Source: Agathobaculum desmolans ATCC 43058
GTDB taxonomy: Bacteria; Bacillota; Clostridia; Oscillospirales; Butyricicoccaceae
Reading direction: 5' to 3'
Length of the DNA: 42,572 nucleotides
Assembly: GCF_000701665.1 (NCBI RefSeq)
Contig: NZ_JNJN01000025.1
Location: 1-42,572 of the forward strand
Shown here: in pieces, positions 6,119 through 13,705 of the stretch
How the letters are laid out: the number at the start of each line of letters is the position of its first letter
Position numbering within the stretch: position 1 is the first letter of the stretch
Notes under the pieces: model-generated
What the model was told of the DNA's origin: nothing
Seen by the model: the letters and a program-made list of their open reading frames with translations, nothing else
The model's database searches: none
Made by a program: the position numbers and the translations under genes

Positions 6119-8152
6119 TTAGGACTGATCGGGTTCGTTTCCCTTACCAGCCGGCTCTTTGGATGCTGCGCCGCGCTGGGTCAGCAGCGTGGCAGCAATC
6201 TTTAGGCATTCAATATATTGTGGCACATTGGGATACTCTGCCGTCAGATGAGTCCATAGCTCCGCCGCTTCGTGTAGTAGCTGGCTGTCCCCGTGCGGCA
6301 GGCTGCCCAAATTATAAAGGATCATTGCCAAGGCATGTCTGTCATTCGGCACGCCGGAATCCTTCGCAATAGAGCGCATCATACGAAGTCCTTCATGGAA
6401 CCAGTAGCAGGCTCTGCTGTTGTTGTTCTCTATCTGGCTGATCACACCCATTTTCAGATAGCCGGCCGCTAAAGATCGCCAACGCCGGACACGGACAGGA
6501 CCCGTCAGGATTGCACGGGACAATGCAAGGGTTTCTTTGCACATTCGATAATCATCAGGCTTCAGACCCATCGGGATATCCTGTGGTTCGTCATGTTCAG
6601 CCAGTGCTATGACGGCGTTCTGTCTATCTTCTGCATACGATGATGCAGAGCCTTCGCCCTCGGACAGGCGGTTCCAAAGCTCCGCGGCCTGATACAGATA
6701 AATCGCGCTGCCGTCGGGAAGGCGCCCCAGCCGGTAAAGATCGCGAGCCAGAGTATTCCGAACGCTTGGATGATCGGTTTCATCGACAATAATACGGCAA
6801 AGCGATACGCTCGCTTCCAGCCATTGTCGCTCTCCGTCCGGATCGTCTGTCTTCCGGCATAGGCTGCCCAGCAATCTGTATACATATACCAGATCACGCT
6901 TGGAATGTACCGTCCCGGTGCGGTTCGCAATATCCTGCAACAGCGACAGAGCGGCTTGGTACCGGCGATGTGCTTCGGACAGGTTTCCCTCCAACCTGTA
7001 CACAATACCCAGCCTGCAATGGCACATCGCCAAATTGCGCCAGTCGTACAGGGCTTGCGTTTCTTCGGCCAAGCTGCGGTACAGCGTCAGACTTTCCTCG
7101 TAGCAGCGGCGTGCGCCGGGAATATCTTTCTGATCGCGGAGCAAGTTGCCTATACCTATGTAACTGGATGACAATGCCCGTCTCGTCTGGACGGAACCGA
7201 TTTCCTCATTTAACGTACGGCGTAGATACTGACTTTCTTCCAACAGTTTTTGGATCTCGGCATACTTGGGCGGAGTGTCAGCTTGATGCAAATATGCATC
7301 AGCCAACCATTCGCAGGACAGTGCGAGATACTCCCGGTCTCTCACTTCGTTGGTGTCCCGTACCAGTCCCCGGGACAACTCGGCTGCCATCCGGAAGTAA
7401 ATATCTGCGCTGTCGTCGTTCTCCTCGCGATATAGGGCGCCTAGCTGGATCTGGCTTTCTACCGTATCCCGCCGGATTTGGATGGTGTTGTCTGATTGGG
7501 ACAGATTAAACCGCAGTTTGGCGCTTTTCTTCAGCCAACAGCGCGCTTCTGTCATATTTCCTTGCCTCCGATACAGATTTCCCAAACTGCTGTAACCGCA
7601 GGCTTGATAGCGCTGTGCGCAGGCAATGCCTTGCTTTTCACCCTGACCGGTCAAGGCGAAGAACTCTTCCTCAAAAATCTTTCCGGCGGCGGTCAGCTCA
7701 TCCAAATCAGCGTATTGATCCCCCAAATCCCACAGGGCTTTGGCAAATGCCTGAAAGGTATGCTCGTTAGGGGTCGCCTCCCAATAAGTTCGGAGGGTGT
7801 CGGCCAGCCGCCGCTGCCAGAAGGCGGCTTGGCGGTAATCCCGGGTCACACCGTCCCCGTTGGAGTACATAGTCACTAATTTTTCCATTGCTTCGTTCAG
7901 ACCGGCGTCAGCGGCCCCTTGGATAAGCGGTACTGCCCGCTCTTTATCTACCTCTACGTCAATGCCGTTGAGATAGGCCAACCCAATGAAAAAAATATGT
8001 TTGGGGTCATTGTCATTTTCCCGCAGAGCCAGTTCCTGCAGCGCCGCCTTGAGTTCTTCTGAGAGGGCAGGTTCACTTCGGCCGGAGGTGCAGGGAGGGA
8101 TCCCCGGATAGGCGGCCTCCAGTTCTGTCCTGCTTGCAGGAATCATCTCCAC
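6119..8152 (-). CDS. Sel1/TPR repeat protein, carboxyl part of a frame-split TIR-TPR protein
   Basis: This 677-codon frame encodes mostly helical repeats. Two Sel1-like repeats lie near residues 50-115 (FFIGLAYLNGIDVEVDKERA, MEKLVTMYSNGDGVTRDYRQ). About seven or eight TPR units follow to the end, for example SYIGIGNLLRDQKDIPGARR and CRLGIVYRLEGNLSEAHRRY. Such repeats bind partners or peptides. The first 25 residues (EMIPASRTELEAAYPGIPPC) are not TPR; they are the last strand and helix of a TIR domain and continue the TIR protein encoded just upstream in another frame. No ribosome site precedes the GTG at 8152, and the frames overlap by 10 bases. The native product is therefore probably one TIR-TIR-TPR protein of about 936 residues, with the present form due to a one-base slip at 8157-8162. 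Confidence 0.8.
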   Translation of the reverse strand: MEMIPASRTELEAAYPGIPPCTSGRSEPALSEELKAALQELALRENDNDPKHIFFIGLAYLNGIDVEVDKERAVPLIQGAADAGLNEAMEKLVTMYSNGDGVTRDYRQAAFWQRRLADTLRTYWEATPNEHTFQAFAKALWDLGDQYADLDELTAAGKIFEEEFFALTGQGEKQGIACAQRYQACGYSSLGNLYRRQGNMTEARCWLKKSAKLRFNLSQSDNTIQIRRDTVESQIQLGALYREENDDSADIYFRMAAELSRGLVRDTNEVRDREYLALSCEWLADAYLHQADTPPKYAEIQKLLEESQYLRRTLNEEIGSVQTRRALSSSYIGIGNLLRDQKDIPGARRCYEESLTLYRSLAEETQALYDWRNLAMCHCRLGIVYRLEGNLSEAHRRYQAALSLLQDIANRTGTVHSKRDLVYVYRLLGSLCRKTDDPDGERQWLEASVSLCRIIVDETDHPSVRNTLARDLYRLGRLPDGSAIYLYQAAELWNRLSEGEGSASSYAEDRQNAVIALAEHDEPQDIPMGLKPDDYRMCKETLALSRAILTGPVRVRRWRSLAAGYLKMGVISQIENNNSRACYWFHEGLRMMRSIAKDSGVPNDRHALAMILYNLGSLPHGDSQLLHEAAELWTHLTAEYPNVPQYIECLKIAATLLTQRGAASKEPAGKGNEPDQS

Positions 8153-8928
8153 CGGTAAAAAATGGGCTTTCCGCTGTTTTGGGCAGCAGGGAATTCTTCC
8201 TGCATCACATAATTAGGATGTTCCAGCAAGTGAGGTGTCACCGCCAGTACAAAAAGATGACTCTTCTCAAGTGCTTTGGCGATGGCCTGATTGAAATTCT
8301 CACCCGGAGTGAGAAACTCATCGTACCAAATGGCAATATCCCGACAGAACTCACTGGCATGGATCAGACGCATCAATGACTGAGCCTCCCGCCGATCCTT
8401 TTTCCGGTAGCTCAAGAAGATATAGGCATCGAAGGCATCCCGGATCTGGGCGGCCAATTTGTCGCCGATGAGGACAGCATCAAGAAAATTCTTCAGTCTT
8501 TCCGCATAGGGCAAGGCAGTGGGATCTGTTTGATTCGGATCAAGACACTGCAGGTCTCCGCATTTTTGGTTAAAGAGCGCTTCCAGCCCCGGCTCCAGCA
8601 GGATGGGCAGTACCGGGATATGCTGCGCCACGGCAAAGGGAAACTCCCGCTCCAAAGCAGGGGAGGGACTGGTGAGCAGCCGGGCAGTCACCGGTAATAC
8701 GAAAAGCTGCATTTGGGACAGAGCAGCCTCCCGCTCTTCCCATTCGTTGGGAGAACAGGGGGCACCCCCCTCTGGCGCGTACCAGACGGAACAATCTGCG
8801 TAGGATAGGATTTCTTTGACGATAGAATCAAGGAATGCTTTCTGGTCGGCAGGATGACAGCAGAAGTACACCCGGGGCTTGCCATGCGGAGTGCTGTTCC
8901 CACGGGTATGATACACAAGCTGGGACAT
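8143..8928 (-). CDS. Tandem TIR-domain protein (amino part of frame-split TIR-TPR protein)
   Basis: This is a 261-residue frame with two TIR-like domains. The first (about 18-150) has PRVYFCCHPADQ as strand A and E93/E95 in ALEREFPFA. The second (from about 167) has YIFLSYRKKDRREAQ, the WYDEFLTPGENF loop and E244/E245 in YVMQEEFPAA, where NAD-cleaving TIR domains carry their catalytic glutamate. The second domain stops abruptly at KPIFYRWR. Stepping back one base on the T6 run changes this to KPIFLPVEMIPAS, a normal TIR ending that leads into the TPR frame. Bacterial TIR proteins with repeat domains are known as NAD-degrading or nucleotide-signalling immune effectors; that activity is inferred here. 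AAGGAGGG lies before the ATG. It follows the RyR-domain gene by 55 bp in the same direction. Confidence 0.82.
   Translation of the reverse strand: MSQLVYHTRGNSTPHGKPRVYFCCHPADQKAFLDSIVKEILSYADCSVWYAPEGGAPCSPNEWEEREAALSQMQLFVLPVTARLLTSPSPALEREFPFAVAQHIPVLPILLEPGLEALFNQKCGDLQCLDPNQTDPTALPYAERLKNFLDAVLIGDKLAAQIRDAFDAYIFLSYRKKDRREAQSLMRLIHASEFCRDIAIWYDEFLTPGENFNQAIAKALEKSHLFVLAVTPHLLEHPNYVMQEEFPAAQNSGKPIFYRWR
8157..8162 (-). other. Homopolymer frameshift site joining TIR and TPR frames
   Basis: Six T residues on the minus strand lie in CCCATTTTTTACC. Read as present, the TIR frame ends 14 bases downstream. With seven T (or a -1 slip) the protein reads KPIFLPVEMIPAS and stays open to 6119, giving 2811 bases, exactly 937 codons. 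This is a single-base deletion, a phase-variable tract, a slippage site or a sequencing error. Confidence 0.75.
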
Positions 8929-8983
8929 GAAAAACCCTCCTTCATAGGGAATTCACGTGTAATGGATGGAAATGGTCGAAAAA

Positions 8984-10717
8984 TCAAACATTTTTCCGAG
9001 CTTCAAAGAGACTGGCTACATTTTCATAGTCATATCGCTTCAAAAGTCCGGGTTCCTGCTGAGGCAGGGTATTGAGCTGATCCCAATCCACCAGACAGGC
9101 ATGTCGTTTTTCTGCGGAACGCTTAAGTCGGCAGTGATCCCGCTCCTCCGGCGTTAATTCCATCAGCGGCAGCCATCCTCGGGCAAAATGGAACGCATTC
9201 CAACGGAGATGTTCATATTGAGCCAGCTCCCAGAAAAGGGCTTCTCTTTCCGGTTCGTTTAGAGAAGATATATCGCCGGCCAATAACAGTTTGTTGGGGA
9301 TATCCCATACCACTGCCCGGTTTGAGGACTGTGTAAAGGTGTCCAGTTCCCGCCACTGAGGGGTAAACAGGCTGTTGTGCTGGTATTGACGATGGAGTGC
9401 CTCGGCTTGACGATCAATACTGCGCTCGATCAGTTTTTCGTAAGTAAATTGGCACTGATTGACCTGTTGGAAAATTACGTTGTCATCATTTTGAAGCAAG
9501 GCTGCAGCACCCGGATCCTCATGGAACAGAGCAACTACCAGTTGAGGGGTGGGCTGTTCCGTGGTGCCGTGGACAAAAAGGCGGCGAATGCGAAGTGTAA
9601 GGTGGATATTTTCTTCTGTATCTTGGGTAGCCACCAATATCTGGTGGAAACGCCTTGCGGACAGTGCCTGAAAGAGTGCATCGGAGGGGACATGGGCATC
9701 TAGCCACTGCAAGCCTGATGCCTGCACAAAATAGGGAAAGTCGCTGAGAAAGGCAGCCTTTTTGTCGGTCAGTTCATGATCTATCACCAAAACGTCCAAA
9801 GCAGGTGTTCCTGATGCGGTAGTGAATGAGGTGTTTTCGTAGGTTTGCAGTAAAAACTCCCGAGCAAAAGCGTCGAATCCGATGATACACAGGGAAAAGG
9901 GGGCATGTGGGCGAAAAATGTGTCCCGGAGCTGGCGGTGGATCGAGTTGACGCAGACGAGCCAGAGGACGGTTTTGGAAAAGAAAGTCCTGTACCGCCAT
10001 TTGCTCTTGGGAGAGAAGGTACAGATCTAGATGGGGGAACACCATATTCTCTATCCGCAGCAATTCATTATTTGTAAAAGCGGTGACACGCAGCGAAATG
10101 CCGCGCTTGCCAACTTCCTCCAATTCCAACAGGAGTTGTTGGTTGCGCAAATCATCCGCAGGGAGGAGCAGAACTTGATAGTTTTTGCCATTTTGCAGCC
10201 GGCTGAGAAAGGAGAAATCAGCCTCATAAGCATCAAGCGGAAGGTCCGCAGACACCTGATCCGTGAGATAGACGACCGCCGGGTAGGGAACGCAGCAATT
10301 CAAATCCCGGATAAACCGACCAGCATCATTTCGAGTTCCGGTCACAAGATAGATGGTTTTACGAGTGAACATCCTCCACTTCATACGGATACGGACAAAA
10401 ATCTCCCGGAAGAAAAGAGCAAGCACCGTTCGAACGGTGTAAAGAGACATCAGAAAGAACACATAACTGGCATCCGGTCCGAAAAGCGAGGTGTTACCCT
10501 GAAATGAAATGGCAGAGGGGGCTGCATAAAGAGCACTGCCAATGGCGGCAAAAATATCCCCGGCAGTCATATTCGGCTGGATTTGTACGCAGAAAAACAT
10601 GAGCGCCGCAAAGGTAAAATTGCATCCGGTGATCATCAGACTGTGAAAACGGTGATGCCATTTGCGCAGCAGCAAACTGAGGAGTGTAATATAGCACAGG
10701 TAAATGATCAAGACCAT
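8984..10717 (-). CDS. Membrane protein with TrkA_N-like Rossmann domains and C-terminal RyR domain
   Basis: The protein has 577 residues. Hydrophobic segments lie at about 1-19, 25-46 and 84-106, with a shorter one near 55-70. A basic stretch leads into a Rossmann-like domain at about 121-240 (TIYLVTGTRNDAGRFI) and a second at about 273-420 (SLCIIGFDAFAREFLL), reminiscent of the RCK/TrkA_N domains of ion channels. The end (about 493-575) matches the prokaryotic RyR domain: WELAQYEHLRWNAF, then GW, then KRHACLVDWDQL and RYDYENV. RyR and TrkA_N combinations were described by Burroughs and Aravind among nucleotide-centred conflict systems, where RyR is a proposed ligand sensor. AGGAGGG precedes the ATG. 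It heads the operon with the TIR-TPR protein, suggesting a sensor or channel paired with a TIR effector. The function is unproven. Confidence 0.75.
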   Translation of the reverse strand: MVLIIYLCYITLLSLLLRKWHHRFHSLMITGCNFTFAALMFFCVQIQPNMTAGDIFAAIGSALYAAPSAISFQGNTSLFGPDASYVFFLMSLYTVRTVLALFFREIFVRIRMKWRMFTRKTIYLVTGTRNDAGRFIRDLNCCVPYPAVVYLTDQVSADLPLDAYEADFSFLSRLQNGKNYQVLLLPADDLRNQQLLLELEEVGKRGISLRVTAFTNNELLRIENMVFPHLDLYLLSQEQMAVQDFLFQNRPLARLRQLDPPPAPGHIFRPHAPFSLCIIGFDAFAREFLLQTYENTSFTTASGTPALDVLVIDHELTDKKAAFLSDFPYFVQASGLQWLDAHVPSDALFQALSARRFHQILVATQDTEENIHLTLRIRRLFVHGTTEQPTPQLVVALFHEDPGAAALLQNDDNVIFQQVNQCQFTYEKLIERSIDRQAEALHRQYQHNSLFTPQWRELDTFTQSSNRAVVWDIPNKLLLAGDISSLNEPEREALFWELAQYEHLRWNAFHFARGWLPLMELTPEERDHCRLKRSAEKRHACLVDWDQLNTLPQQEPGLLKRYDYENVASLFEARKNV

Positions 10718-10764
10718 CGGATACCCTCCTAATATGTTGAATCATGGGCAATATGATTATAAAA

Positions 10765-10793
10765 ATTGTACTACATGGCGCTGCACACCGCAA
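10765..10793 (-). promoter_or_regulatory. Possible promoter of the RyR/TIR operon
   Basis: On the minus strand TTGCGG and TACAAT are separated by 17 bases and would start RNA about 40 bases before the ATG at 10717. The -35 matches only in its first three bases, so this is a weak call. Further upstream the 287-bp gap holds two perfect inverted repeats and the terminator of the neighbouring operon. Confidence 0.35.
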
Positions 10794-10865
10794 GACAGTG
10801 GCACTGAAATTTACGTAGAATATAATACAAAATATATGAAAAGGAAAATACATCTGTTTTCGTCA

Positions 10866-10906
10866 ATAGCTTTATGCTATTCTATTGTGAGACATAATAA
10901 AGCTAT
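10866..10906. repeat. 10-bp inverted repeat with 21-base spacer
   Basis: ATAGCTTTAT (10866-10875) pairs exactly with ATAAAGCTAT (10897-10906). It lies upstream of the RyR/TIR operon, next to a second inverted repeat. It may be a regulator site or an RNA hairpin; nothing in the sequence decides. Confidence 0.6.
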
Positions 10907-10910
10907 AAGT

Positions 10911-10940
10911 AATTATACAAAAGAAAAGTTTTGTATAATT
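10911..10940. repeat. Perfect 12-bp inverted repeat with 6-base loop
   Basis: AATTATACAAAA and TTTTGTATAATT surround GAAAAG. Each arm contains a TATAAT-like sequence, one per strand. It is AT-only except for two G/C pairs and has no GC-rich stem, so it is more likely a protein-binding dyad or a cryptic promoter than a terminator. Confidence 0.7.
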
Positions 10941-10961
10941 GAGGGAGTGGCAGATGCCCAT

Positions 10962-11001
10962 AAAAGACCCGAACAGCGGATTTTTCCTGTTCGGGTCTTT
11001 T
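10962..11001 (-). terminator. Rho-independent terminator of the ABC transporter operon
   Basis: The perfect 15-bp arms AAAAGACCCGAACAG and CTGTTCGGGTCTTTT have a 10-base loop, beginning 3 bases after the stop of the leftward gene at 11005. T4 follows the stem on the minus strand. Confidence 0.9.
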
Positions 11002-11004
11002 GCG

Positions 11005-12453
11005 TTACTCCCATGATACTTGAATGGGATTTGTGTAGTTTAGCAGAATCATTTCACTGGTACTGTAATGCTCTAAATCTGCTATATGATCGTTTTGCAT
11101 GCTGCTCTGATACTTCGACCAAAACTGCAAACCCTGCTGATTGATTACAACTAACTCGTAGTTGAGATGATCTTGGTATCCGGTTTCTTGGTCATAGCTC
11201 TCAAATGCATATGCCAACTTTCCGTTATGGTAATCTATTGCATTTTCGCTTATATTCCATGATACATATATATAAGCATCATCCAATGTATTGGGCGTCT
11301 GCATATCAATGCGAAAAGTTCCATCACCATTTGGAAGCAGCACGATCATAGTGTGGTCTAACAAAATTGCGATAAAGCGTTCCTTTTCCATAATATTGTA
11401 ATTTATAGCTTCTTCCGACATGGATGGATGAATTTTTAACCGCTGCACCTGCTGCATGGTATCCGTTGCAATAACGGTCAAATAATAGGCATCTTCCGTT
11501 CTGGTATATAAAAGCAGAAAGCTGCCGTCCTGCCACTGACTCAGCCGCATCAATTCCTCGTTGGGATCGATCGGAAACGCCATACGCAGGCTGTCAAGCT
11601 GCAAACGGCCATTTTCTATATACTGTATTCCGCCATCGTTCAGATACTCAACCTTACCGGGCGTGTAGTCCAAGGCATAAATACCGTAGCCGCCCGGAAT
11701 CAAGCTGGTATCCATGATTTTCCCCTTATCCGAACGATTATAGAATGTAAAATAACAGGTTTGCGGTGTAACGATACTCTCCGACTGGAGCTGGAAATGG
11801 TCTTCCCCATCAGTGCCCGATCCGGTAGAACAGATATTGCCGTTTTGATCTTTCTCCAGTGAAATGGTGAACCGCTCCTCGGGCAGCACCGGAATGCGGA
11901 AAAATGCGTTCATTTTGTCACCTGCGGCGTTATTTCCGTTCCAAATGTTAAAATCCACGTGCGTCCCTTCCAAGTCAATATAGCCGGCAATCGGATAATA
12001 CTCGTAATAATCCGAAGGCGTGATCGTTTTGCTTGCCTCCTGCCCGGGGACTGCATTTTCGTATAATTCCTGATAAGCCAGATCCAACGCCGTTCGCTGC
12101 TCTTCCGGGATATACATAAAGTTTTCAACATTGGTATTAAACTCAGAAATAATATCAACGCCCCGATAGAATACGTCATGCGATTGGGTCTGCTCGGTTT
12201 GATAAAAGCGGTAATCCGTCTGTGTGTGCGGGGCGCCTTGCTGCATCCGCGTTGCGGTATGCCAGAAGAGCCGGCTTTTATACTCAGAATTTGTTTGCAC
12301 CGTCAATCCGTCTGCCACAGCGGGATCGCCGGCCAGCACGGTTTGTGTGTACTGCACCTGATCATGCGGTGCATACACGGTTTGGATGCACCAGCCGACC
12401 GCAGCCGTGCCAAGCACCAGCAGAACAGACCATACCGTTAACACTTTGCGCAT
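11005..12453 (-). CDS. Unknown membrane-anchored extracytoplasmic protein of the ABC operon
   Basis: I do not recognise a family. The 482-residue protein has one membrane segment or uncleaved signal at about 4-26 (VLTVWSVLLVLGTAAVGWCI). A long, mostly polar, beta-rich domain follows that should lie outside the membrane. Stretches such as YLTVIATDTMQQVQRLKI and WSKYQSSMQN suggest repeated strands, possibly a propeller, but I cannot assign repeats firmly. The ATG at 12453 lies 3 bases after the ABC ATPase stop, so the two are translationally close. Its own terminator follows directly. As the last gene of a GntR-regulated ABC operon, it may be an accessory protein of the transporter. Confidence 0.75.
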   Translation of the reverse strand: MRKVLTVWSVLLVLGTAAVGWCIQTVYAPHDQVQYTQTVLAGDPAVADGLTVQTNSEYKSRLFWHTATRMQQGAPHTQTDYRFYQTEQTQSHDVFYRGVDIISEFNTNVENFMYIPEEQRTALDLAYQELYENAVPGQEASKTITPSDYYEYYPIAGYIDLEGTHVDFNIWNGNNAAGDKMNAFFRIPVLPEERFTISLEKDQNGNICSTGSGTDGEDHFQLQSESIVTPQTCYFTFYNRSDKGKIMDTSLIPGGYGIYALDYTPGKVEYLNDGGIQYIENGRLQLDSLRMAFPIDPNEELMRLSQWQDGSFLLLYTRTEDAYYLTVIATDTMQQVQRLKIHPSMSEEAINYNIMEKERFIAILLDHTMIVLLPNGDGTFRIDMQTPNTLDDAYIYVSWNISENAIDYHNGKLAYAFESYDQETGYQDHLNYELVVINQQGLQFWSKYQSSMQNDHIADLEHYSTSEMILLNYTNPIQVSWE

Positions 12454-12456
12454 GGC

Positions 12457-13209
12457 TCATACCTCCCCACCGGTAATGTCGTCCAGCGCACGGCTGACCC
12501 GATCGGCGCTGTAATGGTAGGTTTGCTTGATATACGCCATCAGCGGCGTGCCGCTTTCCTCCAGCTCGGCTGCCATAACATCCCCCACGATTTGCCCCTG
12601 CCGGATCAGCACGGCACGGCTGATAAAGTTGGATACTTCCTCGATCAGATGGGTGGACAGTAAAATGGTTTCGTTCGGTTCCAAAATACCCAGCAGAACC
12701 TTATAAAAATCCTCTCGGTTAAATATGTCATTCCCCGCGAATGGCTCGTCCATCAGAATATAATCCGCTCCCTGACAAAGCGCCAGAATCACCTCAAACT
12801 GATTTTTCTGACCGGTCGAAAAACCGCGCAGCGGCTTGTGCATCGGCAGCTCGAAAAAATCCATCAGGCCGGTAAACCGCTTGTCAATAAATCGCGGAAA
12901 GTGCTCCTGATAGAACTGTCGATGTGCTTCCGCCGTTAAATTCGGGAAAAGGGAATGTTCGCTGGTGGCAAAGGACAGGCGTTCAATATTGCTGTGGGTG
13001 ATCGGCGCGCCATCGAGTGTGATCTGACCCTGATACGGCAAAAAGCCAAGGATACATTTCATCAGTGTGGTTTTGCCTGCGCCATTTTCACCGAATAAAC
13101 CAACGATTTCACCTGAGCCGATCGTCAGATCGATCTGCTTAAGCGCATCGTTTCCGTATATCTTCTGTTTCAGCGTATAATGTTTGCTGACGTTGTTGAT
13201 TTCTAACAT
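12457..13209 (-). CDS. ABC transporter ATP-binding protein
   Basis: This is the nucleotide-binding subunit that powers the membrane partners encoded upstream. The 250-residue protein has Walker A GENGAGKT (40-47), a signature motif in the form FSTGQ (130-134) and Walker B ILMDEP (151-156). The switch histidine is in LLSTHLIEEV near 180. The FSTGQ signature and the overall size fit the YtrB/EcsA-like group that works with short GntR regulators. It is in a leftward operon, with the second membrane gene ending 16 bp upstream and the unknown extracytoplasmic gene starting 3 bp downstream. The substrate is unknown. Export or membrane-stress functions are typical of such operons. Confidence 0.9.
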   Translation of the reverse strand: MLEINNVSKHYTLKQKIYGNDALKQIDLTIGSGEIVGLFGENGAGKTTLMKCILGFLPYQGQITLDGAPITHSNIERLSFATSEHSLFPNLTAEAHRQFYQEHFPRFIDKRFTGLMDFFELPMHKPLRGFSTGQKNQFEVILALCQGADYILMDEPFAGNDIFNREDFYKVLLGILEPNETILLSTHLIEEVSNFISRAVLIRQGQIVGDVMAAELEESGTPLMAYIKQTYHYSADRVSRALDDITGGEV

Positions 13210-13225
13210 CGTGCTCCCCCCTTTT

Positions 13226-13705
13226 TTACGGCAGACACTGTGGTGGCGTGATCAAATAGTAGACGCCCAGAAACAGCAGCCTGAGCGCCAGCGCGGACAG
13301 CAGGCAGATCGCTGCACCCAAGAGCGGCAGCGTGATAGCGCGCCGTATAAGCTCCCAGCGCTGCGGCAGGCGGCGCATCAGATAGATGCTTTTGCTGCCG
13401 CCGGTATAATAACTGAGATGAAACAGCACCGCGTTGGCCAGCGCACCAAGCGCCAACAGATAGAACAGCCAAAGCCCGCGATGCAGCAGTACATCAAACG
13501 GCGGCATAACAGCGTCCGGGCGAAGCACCCGCTCCACACCAAGGTAGGACAGCTCAAATAAATCGGCATAGGCCTGACGCAGTGCGATGCCGTAAACCAA
13601 CACCGCACAGCAGGCTGCGCAGAACAGACCGGCACAAAGGACTTTGATTTCCTGCCGGATATTCGTACCGGGCGGCGCATACCGGGATAAATCAATTCGT
13701 GTCAT
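13226..13705 (-). CDS. ABC operon membrane protein
   Basis: This is a 159-residue integral membrane protein with about three strong hydrophobic segments (near 22-45, 75-95 and 118-150) and a cytoplasmic SIYLMRRLPQRWELIRRA loop. The loop resembles the YTVRRLRVSERAAF loop of the neighbouring membrane gene. The two are probably related half-transporter subunits. The ATG at 13705 is chosen because AGGAGGT stands 8 bases upstream; a longer frame exists but lacks a ribosome site. It overlaps the end of the preceding membrane gene by 14 bp, which supports cotranslation. I infer that it forms the membrane channel of the ABC transporter with that partner. Confidence 0.75.
   Translation of the reverse strand: MTRIDLSRYAPPGTNIRQEIKVLCAGLFCAACCAVLVYGIALRQAYADLFELSYLGVERVLRPDAVMPPFDVLLHRGLWLFYLLALGALANAVLFHLSYYTGGSKSIYLMRRLPQRWELIRRAITLPLLGAAICLLSALALRLLFLGVYYLITPPQCLP

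Noticed and set aside
8157-8163. Canonical programmed -1 frameshift heptamer TTTTTTA at the TIR/TPR junction
   Set aside because: The heptamer is present, but the TIR frame reads it as TT-TTT-TA rather than T-TTT-TTA, so two-tRNA slippage in the normal register would not work. Only single-tRNA slippage or an indel fits.
8984-10717. Ordinary Trk potassium uptake regulator or simple potassium channel
   Set aside because: The C-terminal RyR-like domain, the weak selectivity-filter match and the TIR neighbour do not fit a housekeeping Trk system. Ion conduction remains possible.
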